The notes beneath the pieces were generated by a model. That model was not told the origin of the DNA and did no database searches. It worked only from the letters and a program-made list of their open reading frames with translations. Of a DNA stretch of 40,357 nt, positions 1 to 5,983 are shown one piece after another (within the stretch, counting starts at the first letter, position 1; each line of letters starts with the position of its first letter). Source of the stretch: a virus. The stretch covers positions 1 through 40,357 of the IMG/VR virus record IMGVR_UViG_3300007541_000052; one strand, written 5' to 3'. The translations under genes and the position numbers were made by a program.

Positions 1-174
1 GGTTTTGACTTTGTAAACGCAGAAGATGAAGACTCTGCTATTGAGCTATGGCTCGAACATCAAAATGGTCATCATCCAGATGGTCGTTTATACAAGATGA
101 TTATTACCGAAACTAACAATACCTACAAAGTTCCACTGGATTCCTATGGATATTATTATGGAGTTGAGAAATGA
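1..174 (+). CDS. 3' end of a small hypothetical protein (partial)
   Basis: An open frame enters from the left edge and stops with TGA at 172-174, giving the last 57 residues. They are acidic at the left edge and end in YYYGVEK. The 5' end lies outside the window, so length and family are unknown. The stop overlaps the next start (ATGA). It lies in the sequence GGAGTTGAGAAATGA (160-174), the first copy of the junction element that recurs through the first 5 kb. Confidence 0.55.
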   Translation, partial: GFDFVNAEDEDSAIELWLEHQNGHHPDGRLYKMIITETNNTYKVPLDSYGYYYGVEK

Positions 175-350
175 GTTCTGACGAACTAAAAATACAAACC
201 CGATATCAATTTGGATTTCCTTATCATAGAATAGTGTATGGAGATATGGTTGTCGTAAATCTTCTTGAAAAGAATTATAGATTAGCCAAGACAATAAAGA
301 AGCTACTTTCTGAAAATCCAGATCTAATCTTTAATAAAGAAAAGATATGA
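171..350 (+). CDS. small hypothetical protein, 59 aa
   Basis: ATG at 171 overlaps the previous stop (ATGA) and has GGAG about 7 nt upstream. The frame runs 59 codons to TGA at 348-350, where the next gene starts with another ATGA overlap. The protein is soluble and lysine-rich at the C-terminus, with no motif I recognise. Support is the gapless packing with both neighbours and the upstream ribosome-binding sequence. Confidence 0.55.
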   Translation: MSSDELKIQTRYQFGFPYHRIVYGDMVVVNLLEKNYRLAKTIKKLLSENPDLIFNKEKI

Positions 351-523
351 CTCACCAAATTACCTGTATCTATTGCCATGACACTATTTTTGTCAATCAA
401 GATAGAGTTCGTAATAATCTATCTCTGAATTTATGGAAGTTTGTCGATTGGGGCTCTGGCGTTTGTCCAAAGTGTTCTAAAACACTAAAAGAACAAGAAA
501 TCACTCAAAGGGTTGACAAATGA
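347..523 (+). CDS. small zinc-ribbon-like protein, 58 aa
   Basis: ATG at 347 overlaps the previous stop. The protein has two Cys pairs, CIYC at residues 7-10 and CPKC near residue 41, a typical four-Cys zinc-ribbon layout, so it probably binds one zinc ion. It ends in RVDK, encoded inside the junction element AGGGTTGACAAATGA (509-523), whose ATG starts the next gene. Function is unknown; small treble-clef or ribbon proteins of this size are common in phages. Confidence 0.6.
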   Translation: MTHQITCIYCHDTIFVNQDRVRNNLSLNLWKFVDWGSGVCPKCSKTLKEQEITQRVDK

Positions 524-858
524 GCCGTGAGATTAAGTTTCGTTTTTGGGACACACAAGACAAGAAATTTGCTAAGAATCTAGCTATCCTTAATAATGGG
601 ACCATTTTAGAAATAGATGTAACGCCATTTTCCCCCAATCAAGATAAGTATATTTCTCAACAATACACAGGACTTAAAGATAAGAATGGTGTGGAGATTT
701 ATGAGGGCGACATTGTAGAATTTTGCATACCAAAAAATGAACCAGAAACTGAAACAGTGACTTTTGAAGACGCGGTTTTTTGGGCCGGTTATCCGCTGTA
801 TGAAGTCGCCAGTAGTTGTAAAGTAGTTGGAAATGTATTTGAAGGAGTTGACAAATGA
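520..858 (+). CDS. YopX-family protein, copy 1 (112 aa)
   Basis: The N-terminus (M-x-REIKFRFWD) and the central block QQYTGLKDKNGVEIYEGDIV (residues about 47-66) are the signature of the YopX family (named from Bacillus phage SPbeta). The C-terminus VVGNVFEGVDK is also typical. YopX proteins are small beta-rich phage proteins of unknown biochemical role. The start at 520 lies in the junction element copy at 509-523, and the gene ends in the copy at 844-858. Two paralogues lie at 1445-1888 and 3257-3688. The family call is firm; the function is unknown. Confidence 0.88.
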   Translation: MSREIKFRFWDTQDKKFAKNLAILNNGTILEIDVTPFSPNQDKYISQQYTGLKDKNGVEIYEGDIVEFCIPKNEPETETVTFEDAVFWAGYPLYEVASSCKVVGNVFEGVDK

Positions 859-1139
859 AATGCCCGGCATGTGGGTACACCCACGAAACCAAAACAGAAA
901 TGGTTGGCGATGTTATTCGTTACAAATCTGGAAAAAGAAAAGGCGAGATCAAAGAAGTTAAAACAAAAACAATAACTTTAGAGATCGGTCATGAGCCATT
1001 TGAAGCAGTAACAATTTCTCATTGTCGGGTCGTACACCACAGGGAAGCCGAATACGGTTTCTGCGGGGACAAAGATCGTGAGGAAATATCATTTAATGCC
1101 TGCCCCGAATGCGGTTGTATGTTTATTGATAGGGGTTGA
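855..1139 (+). CDS. zinc-ribbon hypothetical protein (94 aa)
   Basis: The protein opens with CPAC and closes with CPECG (near residues 86-90), bracketing a lysine-rich beta-type centre. This is a four-Cys zinc-ribbon arrangement with extra Cys/His residues between (HCRVVHH, FCGD). No enzyme motif is seen. ATG 855 overlaps the YopX stop (ATGA). The gene stops with TGA at 1137-1139 inside the next junction element, using a different frame of that element than its neighbours. The function may be nucleic-acid binding, but this is inferred only from the fold type. Confidence 0.65.
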   Translation: MKCPACGYTHETKTEMVGDVIRYKSGKRKGEIKEVKTKTITLEIGHEPFEAVTISHCRVVHHREAEYGFCGDKDREEISFNACPECGCMFIDRG

Positions 1140-1142
1140 CAA

Positions 1143-1409
1143 ATGACCAAAGAAAATGGCGGCATAGATGGTTATATTGATACTAGGGAGTATACTATGC
1201 TTTGGATTAAAGACGCAATAAAATGGAAAGAGCTACCGCTTGTCGAGAAATTGGAAGCCTTACGCCTTCACTATTGCACCGGTCCATGCGGTCAGTCTAG
1301 CAGTATTTTAGCTACTCGGTCTGCGACCGACTCCGCCCTTAAAGAAGCAATGAAGACAATTGATTCGTTAAGTCGATTGAGCGGAAGTAGAGAAGATTAC
1401 ACCACGTGA
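1143..1409 (+). CDS. hypothetical protein (88 aa)
   Basis: The gene starts at ATG 1143 in the junction element copy at 1132-1146 and ends at TGA 1407-1409. The protein carries a Cys motif (YCTGPCGQSS) and a helix-prone C-terminus (SALKEAMKTIDSLSRLS). The segment LWIKDAIKWKELPLVEKLEALRLHY looks alpha-helical. No family is recognised. Its middle has a less AT-rich composition than its neighbours, perhaps reflecting a separate origin, but the difference is modest. Confidence 0.6.
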   Translation: MTKENGGIDGYIDTREYTMLWIKDAIKWKELPLVEKLEALRLHYCTGPCGQSSSILATRSATDSALKEAMKTIDSLSRLSGSREDYTT

Positions 1410-1444
1410 ACTGCTGGTGCTTGAAGAAAGATAGGCATGTTACT

Positions 1445-1888
1445 ATGAGAAGTATTAAGTTTAGAATTTGGCACAAACCAACAAATCAATTCGTAAGATG
1501 TCATCCTGTATGGGATGATGAAAAGTATACAGACCTTGGGCTTTTATCACTTACTTCCGATGGTGAATTAATATTTGAAACTAAGTATGATGGATTCCAA
1601 AGGTTAAGTAGTAATGAGGTTGACGATTTTATCGTCCAGCAATACACCGGACTCAAAGATAAGAATGAAGTGGAGGTTTATGAGGGAGATATCGCAGACT
1701 GGTGCGAAGATTCATACATAGACGAGGGTACTCAACCAGCTACAATAGTTTGGCACGAACTAGAAGGCTGGAAATGTACTTGGTATACAGAAGACAGGTC
1801 TGAATTATGTACAGAACCACTGTATTTTTATGAAAATCATCGCTACTTTGAGGTAATCGGAAATATCTTTGAAGGAGTTAAGAAATGA
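1445..1888 (+). CDS. YopX-family protein, copy 2 (147 aa)
   Basis: MRSIKFRIWHKPTN at the N-terminus, then QQYTGLKDKNEVEVYEGDIA and the closing FEVIGNIFEGVKK identify a second YopX-family member. It is longer than copy 1 through extra sequence before the central block and in the C-terminal half. I place the start at ATG 1445 because YopX proteins begin M-R-x-IKFR. A GTG at 1406, overlapping the upstream stop, would add 13 residues (NCWCLKKDRHVT) that do not fit the family. The gene ends inside a diverged junction element (1874-1888). Confidence 0.85.
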   Translation: MRSIKFRIWHKPTNQFVRCHPVWDDEKYTDLGLLSLTSDGELIFETKYDGFQRLSSNEVDDFIVQQYTGLKDKNEVEVYEGDIADWCEDSYIDEGTQPATIVWHELEGWKCTWYTEDRSELCTEPLYFYENHRYFEVIGNIFEGVKK

Positions 1889-2541
1889 TTGTAGTAGCTG
1901 GAACCACATATAGAACCGGGACGACGTTAATTCAAAGACTGATCAATACTTCATCAGAAGAACGTGTAATATATGGTGAAGACAACGCGATTCTACAGTG
2001 CGTTTCTAATTATTTAAGCTTTACCCGCAATTCATTAAAGCGATCAAATGCACAAACAGAAATCTTCAAGAAAGATAAAAATTCTTTTACAGCAAATATG
2101 CTACCATTGAATAAAGTGCCTTACGCTTGTGCAAATTTTATCAACAGTTTGTATTTCAATTCTGGGTTTAAAGTTTTGTCACCAACAATCGAGCAAATCA
2201 AAACACTAGCGGCTATCTCTGACGCGAAGATAGTTTTAATGTATAGAAACGTACAAGAAAGTTGGAGATCCTACCAAAGTATGTATAATTGGGTAGATAA
2301 AAAAACATTCTTTGGTTATTTTGAGAGATCTAGAGAATTGTTAAAATCTTCCCTAAATGGTGAGCTAGACTACGTTTATACAATAAAGTATGAAGATATA
2401 GCCCGAGATACAATTGAAAGATTATTCGATTGGTTAGAAATATCCAATAGAGATAATATCGCAGAGGTATTAAATCTTAAACTAAAGGAAATGGACGGTT
2501 TTAGCAATAGTAGTGATTCTTATTTAGAGGTTGACAAATGA
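1885..2541 (+). CDS. sulfotransferase-like protein (218 aa)
   Basis: The protein opens with a P-loop-like GTTYRTGTTLIQRLIN (residues 6-21), the PAPS 5'-phosphosulfate-binding loop of sulfotransferases. It later carries IVLMYRNVQESWRS, matching the 3'-phosphate-binding strand and helix (R-x-P/V-x-x-x-x-S). KYEDIARD near the C-terminus is also typical. Family members move sulfate from PAPS to hydroxyl or amino groups of small molecules or glycans; the substrate here is unknown. At 218 aa it is slightly shorter than usual. It starts in one junction element copy and ends (EVDK) in another, so it sits as a cassette between them. Confidence 0.75.
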   Translation: MIVVAGTTYRTGTTLIQRLINTSSEERVIYGEDNAILQCVSNYLSFTRNSLKRSNAQTEIFKKDKNSFTANMLPLNKVPYACANFINSLYFNSGFKVLSPTIEQIKTLAAISDAKIVLMYRNVQESWRSYQSMYNWVDKKTFFGYFERSRELLKSSLNGELDYVYTIKYEDIARDTIERLFDWLEISNRDNIAEVLNLKLKEMDGFSNSSDSYLEVDK

Positions 2542-2573
2542 AGCTATCCAAGTCGATGAAGGAAGTGAAATGA
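2538..2573 (+). CDS. possible 11-codon ORF at a junction element
   Basis: The ATG of the junction element copy at 2527-2541 opens an ORF of only 11 codons (MKLSKSMKEVK) whose TGA overlaps the next ATG at 2570. It may be a translated leader that couples ribosomes to the next gene, or the scar of a removed cassette. The tiny size means coding status cannot be judged from sequence. Confidence 0.2.
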   Translation: MKLSKSMKEVK

Positions 2574-2701
2574 GTGATTTACCATCGGGATATAACTTCA
2601 AAATACAGGTGCCGGGAAAACACAAACCACACAAAGAATATAACGACCCGCACAACAGATTGTCGCAATTGTGTGTACTTGGCTTTAGGAATAATAAATG
2701 A
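2570..2701 (+). CDS. small hypothetical protein (43 aa)
   Basis: ATG 2570 follows GGAAG at suitable spacing. The frame stays open for 43 codons to TGA 2699-2701, overlapping the exonuclease ATG at 2698. The product is basic and rich in His, Pro and Asn (VPGKHKPHKEYNDPHNR). No family is recognised. Support comes from tight coupling on both sides and a ribosome-binding sequence. Confidence 0.45.
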   Translation: MSDLPSGYNFKIQVPGKHKPHKEYNDPHNRLSQLCVLGFRNNK

Positions 2702-3243
2702 GAGGGATTAAGTTTACGGATAAAATAATTGTAATTGATGTTGAATCCACATGCGATGAAAACAAAGAGGGATTTATAAGTGAAATAATTGAGATAGGAA
2801 TGACAGACTCAAACGGAAAAGAAATTCCTTCTATTTTTGTAAAACCAAAATATTCTATAGTTACGCCATTTTGTACCAGATTAACAACTTTGACTCCTGA
2901 AGAAATTGAAGCAAAAGGTCAAGAGCCAGAAATTGCATATAAAAATCTCGAATCTATATTTTCAAAATATACTAGGTGGGCATCTTATGGATATTACGAC
3001 AAAAAAATGTTTGAAAAAATGAGTAGTCTATACGGGCTAGATATAAGGCTGCCACCGATACATATAAATGTTAGATTACTTTTTGCTCAAGAAATATTAA
3101 ATAGTAATGATCCTCAAAAAGCACCAAGAAATCCCAAGGACGCACTAATTATGCTGGGTAAAGAATTTCAAGGGGTAAATCACAGAGGGGAAGATGACGC
3201 TATAAACATAGCAAATCTTTATAATTTGTTAATTCAATTCTAG
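2698..3243 (+). CDS. DEDDh 3'-5' exonuclease-like protein (181 aa)
   Basis: IVIDVESTCDE gives the ExoI acidic pair D14 and E16. A Tyr/Asp segment (SYGYYDKKMF) supplies the ExoII Asp, and NHRGEDDAINIANL near the C-terminus supplies the ExoIII His and Asp, so all five DEDDh positions appear present. Such enzymes (epsilon, ERI1/KapD-like) remove nucleotides from 3' ends of DNA or RNA using two metal ions. A second DEDDh protein lies at 32816-33649. The first 18 nt of this gene differ at only one base from the start of the YopX gene at 3257, which suggests recombination at gene ends. Confidence 0.8.
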   Translation: MRGIKFTDKIIVIDVESTCDENKEGFISEIIEIGMTDSNGKEIPSIFVKPKYSIVTPFCTRLTTLTPEEIEAKGQEPEIAYKNLESIFSKYTRWASYGYYDKKMFEKMSSLYGLDIRLPPIHINVRLLFAQEILNSNDPQKAPRNPKDALIMLGKEFQGVNHRGEDDAINIANLYNLLIQF

Positions 3244-3256
3244 GAGTTATGGGTAA

Positions 3257-3688
3257 ATGAGAGCGATTAAGTTTCGGGCATGGAATAAAAGAGAGAAAGG
3301 ATGGGAGCAAGAACATTCCTGTTATGGGATTGGGCTAGACGGAACAATTATTCCTGCGACGCCTTGTGTAACTCCCATTCGTCCTTTTAATAAGGACAGC
3401 GTAATTATCCAGCAGTATACTGGACTTAAAGACAAGAAAGGTCGAGAGATTTATGAGGGCGATTTAATTATATCAGATCATTGGGCTTCGCAAGAACCAT
3501 TAGTAGTTAGCTGGGATAAAGACGCCTGTAAATTTTACGCTTCACTTTCAACTGGTGGAGAATACATTGATATGGACGAGGCTAGTAAACTGGTGGTCGG
3601 TAATATTTTTGAAGGAGTTGATAAATTAGTGATGAAATCACATACGGCGAAATCTGCTGGTACGGTCAGGGTTTTTGGGGGTAAATAA
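3257..3688 (+). CDS. YopX-family protein, copy 3, with C-terminal extension (143 aa)
   Basis: MRAIKFRAWNKRE, QQYTGLKDKKGREIYEGDL and VVGNIFEGVDK identify a third YopX paralogue. Where copy 1 stops, this copy reads GTTGATAAATTAGTG instead of GTTGACAAATGA. The stop is lost and translation runs about 20 residues further (LVMKSHTAKSAGTVRVFGGK) to TAA. The junction element at 3614-3628 is thus degenerate and no longer starts a gene there. GGAG at 3242-3245 lies upstream of the start. Confidence 0.86.
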   Translation: MRAIKFRAWNKREKGWEQEHSCYGIGLDGTIIPATPCVTPIRPFNKDSVIIQQYTGLKDKKGREIYEGDLIISDHWASQEPLVVSWDKDACKFYASLSTGGEYIDMDEASKLVVGNIFEGVDKLVMKSHTAKSAGTVRVFGGK

Positions 3689-3691
3689 CCA

Positions 3692-3913
3692 ATGCTTTAC
3701 TTCATGAAGTTGATTGCAGCGAATGGTATAATTGGCTTCATTCACGTATTTTCGATTTACCTGGAGTCACAAATACCACGGGAGCGTCTTGATTTGGTGT
3801 TGATTGTCACGTTTTTTCATTTGTCGGCCACTTTCTGGCTTATGGACAGAAGCCTTAAAAAGAACTGGTTCAATCTCTTTCCCGGCAGAAAAGGTAGGGG
3901 TCTTTTCTGGTGA
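3692..3913 (+). CDS. small membrane protein (73 aa)
   Basis: Two hydrophobic stretches (residues about 1-24 and 31-49) around a charged loop (SQIPRERLD) suggest two membrane helices with a basic C-terminal tail (GRKGRG). GGGGG lies just upstream of ATG 3692; ATG 3704 is an alternative start. No family is recognised. It neighbours another one-helix protein, and small inner-membrane proteins in such positions often act against host functions or superinfection, but nothing here shows that. Confidence 0.55.
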   Translation: MLYFMKLIAANGIIGFIHVFSIYLESQIPRERLDLVLIVTFFHLSATFWLMDRSLKKNWFNLFPGRKGRGLFW

Positions 3914-3924
3914 GGTAAATAAAT

Positions 3925-4083
3925 ATGAAAACAGATAATCAGACGACGAAACTCTTTCGATCAATTGGCTGTGCCTTTTGCGTAGCCTTTTTATTGTTGT
4001 CGTGCTGGTTTTGGCGGGTGTGCATTGAAATGGAGTACTTCTTACGTATAATACATGTGCTAAAATATTTTACAGAATACTAA
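3925..4083 (+). CDS. small single-pass membrane protein (52 aa)
   Basis: GAGG at 3912-3915 precedes ATG 3925. The 52 codons encode a polar N-terminus (MKTDNQTTKLFR), one strongly hydrophobic helix (residues 14-33, GCAFCVAFLLLSCWFW) and a short C-terminal tail. TAA is at 4081-4083. No family is recognised. A promoter-like sequence lies inside its 3' end (4025-4052). The Cys (SC) at the end of the helix resembles a lipobox only weakly. Confidence 0.5.
   Translation: MKTDNQTTKLFRSIGCAFCVAFLLLSCWFWRVCIEMEYFLRIIHVLKYFTEY
4025..4052 (+). promoter_or_regulatory. candidate sigma70-type promoter
   Basis: TTGAAA (4025-4030), a 16-nt spacer and a perfect TATAAT (4047-4052) lie near the end of the preceding small membrane-protein gene. 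Transcription would start near 4059, 40 nt before the gene at 4098. In AT-rich DNA such matches arise by chance, so confidence is limited. Confidence 0.35.
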
Positions 4084-4097
4084 ACAGGACTTGACAA

Positions 4098-4295
4098 ATG
4101 AGTTTACAAGATCAAGCAGAAAATTTAGAAGCAATTAAATTAATGTGTTCCAAATACAAAGAAGAACTAAAAGAAAAGGCTCTTAAAATGGTTTGGGAGC
4201 AAGATCAAGAAGAAGGGCAGGGGTGGTCTGACGATTCTTATGCTATAGCCGATATTATGGTAAAATTTTATTTAGGGTTGACAAATGAGTTCTAA
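4098..4295 (+). CDS. hypothetical protein (65 aa)
   Basis: The start is the ATG of the junction element copy at 4087-4101, which here follows a stop codon and is intergenic. The protein is acidic and helical (AENLEAIKLMCSKYKEELKEKALKMVWEQDQEEG). It ends IMVKFYLGLTNEF, the last residues being encoded by the next junction copy in a shifted frame (GGG TTG ACA AAT GAG). No family is recognised. Confidence 0.6.
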   Translation: MSLQDQAENLEAIKLMCSKYKEELKEKALKMVWEQDQEEGQGWSDDSYAIADIMVKFYLGLTNEF

Positions 4296-4833
4296 AACGA
4301 GATTCACATCAATAACGACATCAAGCAATGCATACACAACCAAAATAGTTGACAGCTTATTTGACGACATTAGAACAAAAACCAACTGGCGCACAAAAAT
4401 TCTACGTAGAACCATAAATTTTTACAGAGACCTTCGGTATTTTTTTATGAAAATTTGTCAACGGTTTCAATATGGATTTCCGCTCGAACAGGTGTGGGAG
4501 TTCCATTGTTGGCATTCTGAAATTGTTGTGCCGCGACTTAAACTGCTAAAGAAAATTCGATCGAAACACCCAACTGATTTAACAAACGAAGAATGGGGGG
4601 ATATTCTAGACAAAATGATTTGGTCATTTGAAAACCACGATGATGTCATAGAGCCAACCTACAGCGAAGATTACGACCACCGTTATGAAGTAGCCAGCTA
4701 TGAAAAATTTACTTCGTATACCACTCTAAATAAAACTGGGACAATTGATTGGTCTCCAGTCAGAAAACATGAAACAAAAGTTCAAGAAGGACTTGATTTG
4801 TTTGCCAAATATTATTTGAATCTTTGGGATTAA
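4285..4833 (+). CDS. hypothetical protein (182 aa)
   Basis: ATG 4285 is in the junction element copy at 4274-4288 and overlaps the previous gene by 11 nt. The protein is basic at the N-terminus and aromatic- and acid-rich later, with many Trp and Tyr residues (WEFHCWHSE, EEWGDILDKMIWSFENHDD). It resembles phage proteins I have seen only as hypotheticals. Codons for its residues about 11-20 (TSSNAYTTK) contain a 29-nt sequence found again at 5447-5475. Confidence 0.65.
   Translation: MSSKTRFTSITTSSNAYTTKIVDSLFDDIRTKTNWRTKILRRTINFYRDLRYFFMKICQRFQYGFPLEQVWEFHCWHSEIVVPRLKLLKKIRSKHPTDLTNEEWGDILDKMIWSFENHDDVIEPTYSEDYDHRYEVASYEKFTSYTTLNKTGTIDWSPVRKHETKVQEGLDLFAKYYLNLWD
4317..4345 (+). repeat. 29-nt direct repeat, copy A
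   Basis: This matches the copy at 5447-5475 in 27 of 29 positions; the differences are at repeat positions 14 and 18. It lies inside the 182-aa gene near its 5' end. The copies are 1.13 kb apart and bracket the end of the accessory region, just before the GC-rich island. Confidence 0.75.
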
Positions 4834-4859
4834 AACTTGACTTTTATTAAGAGCGGCAA

Positions 4860-5069
4860 ATGAGTAAATTACAGGATCTTCTTTTTAGGGCGAGTATCTA
4901 TGGCGCTGAAGTTAAATACGACAATGGTACTTTTATCATTGTATGCCAAAATGGTGCATTTTTAACCAGTAAAGACCTGTATACTCTACTTGAAGAAAGC
5001 GGCGTCAAAGTTGATACAATATATGCTAGAGATAATAGCTTGATTGTAAATATTTCAATGAAAGATTGA
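4860..5069 (+). CDS. hypothetical protein (69 aa)
   Basis: AAGAGCGGC precedes ATG 4860. The protein alternates short beta and helical segments (GAEVKYDNGTFIIVCQNGAF, then DLYTLLEESGVKVDTI). No family is recognised. The stop (TGA, 5067-5069) is part of a degenerate junction element (GATTGATAAATGA) that starts the next gene. Confidence 0.6.
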   Translation: MSKLQDLLFRASIYGAEVKYDNGTFIIVCQNGAFLTSKDLYTLLEESGVKVDTIYARDNSLIVNISMKD

Positions 5070-5072
5070 TAA

Positions 5073-5402
5073 ATGAAAAAAATTGAAAATATCATACAAG
5101 CTTTTCGGGTTCTTAGTGCTTTAAAAGTAAAAGAAGTGGTATTACCGCATCTTGAATACCGCGAACTAAAACACTTGGTAGATCGTCATTTTTTAAATAA
5201 CATCTCACATAATTCTCAAGAAAAATTTGAGGAATCTACAACAGTGCTAATTTATGGAGTTCAGGTTAAATCAGAACGGTTCCCTAAATACGAAAAGATT
5301 GACTACATAACCCCAGATAAATTCGCTGTTCAGCTCAAAAAAATGACAGAAGTAAAGATTAAATCGCGACCTCATACGCCGCGAGACGAACTGGATGACT
5401 AA
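5073..5402 (+). CDS. hypothetical protein (109 aa)
   Basis: ATG 5073 sits in the degenerate junction element at the end of the previous gene. The protein starts with a helical segment (ENIIQAFRVLSALKVKEVV), continues through a basic middle and ends in a charged tail (RPHTPRDELDD). No family is recognised. It is the last gene before the abrupt rise in GC content. Confidence 0.6.
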   Translation: MKKIENIIQAFRVLSALKVKEVVLPHLEYRELKHLVDRHFLNNISHNSQEKFEESTTVLIYGVQVKSERFPKYEKIDYITPDKFAVQLKKMTEVKIKSRPHTPRDELDD

Positions 5403-5494
5403 ATGGATGTTATAAATTAACAGCCGCCGCTACCCTGGCAGCAGCTGACATCAAGCAATACATGCACAACCAAAAAGGAGCACGAAATAAATAG
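5399..5494 (+). pseudogene. possible 3' remnant of a decayed gene
   Basis: From 5399 a frame without ATG runs to TAG at 5492-5494 and encodes an Ala-rich helix followed by ADIKQYMHNQKGARNK. It reads like the tail of a longer protein whose 5' part is gone. A second frame through the same DNA belongs to the next gene's upstream extension, so this may be fortuitous. Confidence 0.2.
5447..5475 (+). repeat. 29-nt direct repeat, copy B
   Basis: This is the partner of 4317-4345, with 27 of 29 positions identical. Here it lies just before the GC-rich island and immediately upstream of AAGGAG (5475-5480). In one frame both copies read TSSN-x-x-TTK, so it could be a shared coding remnant or a recombination point. 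Confidence 0.75.
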
Positions 5495-5900
5495 ATTTAG
5501 ATATGACGATGTTGATTGGGGCTACGTGCTGAGAGCGCTGATTGATGCAACCCAATCGCGAAGAATTAGGTGGCAAGTTTACAGTCGTATGCAGCGTCCA
5601 GACGCGACTTCGGTGATATACCGCGGAGCATACAAGGGCTTTAATATCGTATTGTTTAAATTCGCTGTAGATATTCCCGACGAGTCTTTTGCGGGCGATC
5701 TTGAAGACGTGTGCATTCTTATTGTAGACGAAGATGGCAAAGAGCTGTTTCGGATCCCTGCGGACTCGCAGCGGTGGCAACTTCTTAAACTTGTCCAATA
5801 TGAAGCCGCTAACATTAGCACATTTATAGAGGATTTGTCGAGGCGGACGGCGAGAAATCCATTCTGGCTGTGGTCATGGTTCCGTCCGGGTCGCCGGTGA
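5487..5900 (+). CDS. hypothetical protein in GC-rich island (about 137 aa, start uncertain)
   Basis: The frame is open from 5421 to TGA 5898-5900 but holds no ATG near its start. AAGGAG (5475-5480) is followed after 6 nt by ATA at 5487 (then AAT AGA, giving M/I-NRFRYDDVDWGYVLRALIDA). GTG 5526 is the only conventional start and has no ribosome-binding sequence. I place the start at ATA 5487 for this reason. The product is mixed alpha/beta with an acidic mid-section and Arg-rich C-terminus; no family is recognised. Base composition (34 G+C of 60 at 5581-5640) and CGN arginine codons differ sharply from neighbours, which suggests recent transfer. Confidence 0.6.
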   Translation: MNRFRYDDVDWGYVLRALIDATQSRRIRWQVYSRMQRPDATSVIYRGAYKGFNIVLFKFAVDIPDESFAGDLEDVCILIVDEDGKELFRIPADSQRWQLLKLVQYEAANISTFIEDLSRRTARNPFWLWSWFRPGRR

Positions 5901-5972
5901 ATGGCCAGCGAGGCAGAAGTTAAGGCCGCGCGTGCGGCGTATTTGCAAAGAATTTCAAAAGCGAAATCTTGA
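5901..5972 (+). CDS. possible small protein (23 aa)
   Basis: ATG 5901 directly follows the previous stop and opens 23 codons encoding a basic, Ala-rich helix (MASEAEVKAARAAYLQRI...). There is no clear ribosome-binding site, so it would depend on translational coupling. It is the most GC-rich stretch here (42 G+C of 60 at 5881-5940). Length alone cannot prove coding. Confidence 0.3.
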   Translation: MASEAEVKAARAAYLQRISKAKS

Positions 5973-5983
5973 AGGGAAACACA

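Larger units (their letters stand above)
160..5077 (+). repeat. dispersed stop/start junction element, consensus GGrGTTGACAAATGA
   Basis: A 15-nt sequence recurs at gene junctions: 160-174, 509-523, 844-858, 1132-1146, 1874-1888, 2527-2541, 4087-4101 and 4274-4288, with degenerate copies at 3614-3628 and about 5063-5077. GGAG/GGGG is a Shine-Dalgarno sequence and ATG is the next gene's start. The upstream gene reads it as GTT-GAC-AAA-TGA in most copies. At 1132 it is read as GGT-TGA, at 4274 as GGG-TTG-ACA-AAT, and at 4087 it is intergenic. Conservation is therefore at the DNA or RNA level, not the protein level. I found no intact copy at a junction beyond about 5.1 kb. Confidence 0.8.

Noticed and set aside
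509-4288. TTGACA in the junction elements as -35 boxes of many promoters
   Set aside because: I looked about 17 nt downstream of the copies at 509 and 844 and saw no TATAAT-like sequence. The motif's fixed distance to the ATG fits a translation-related element better.
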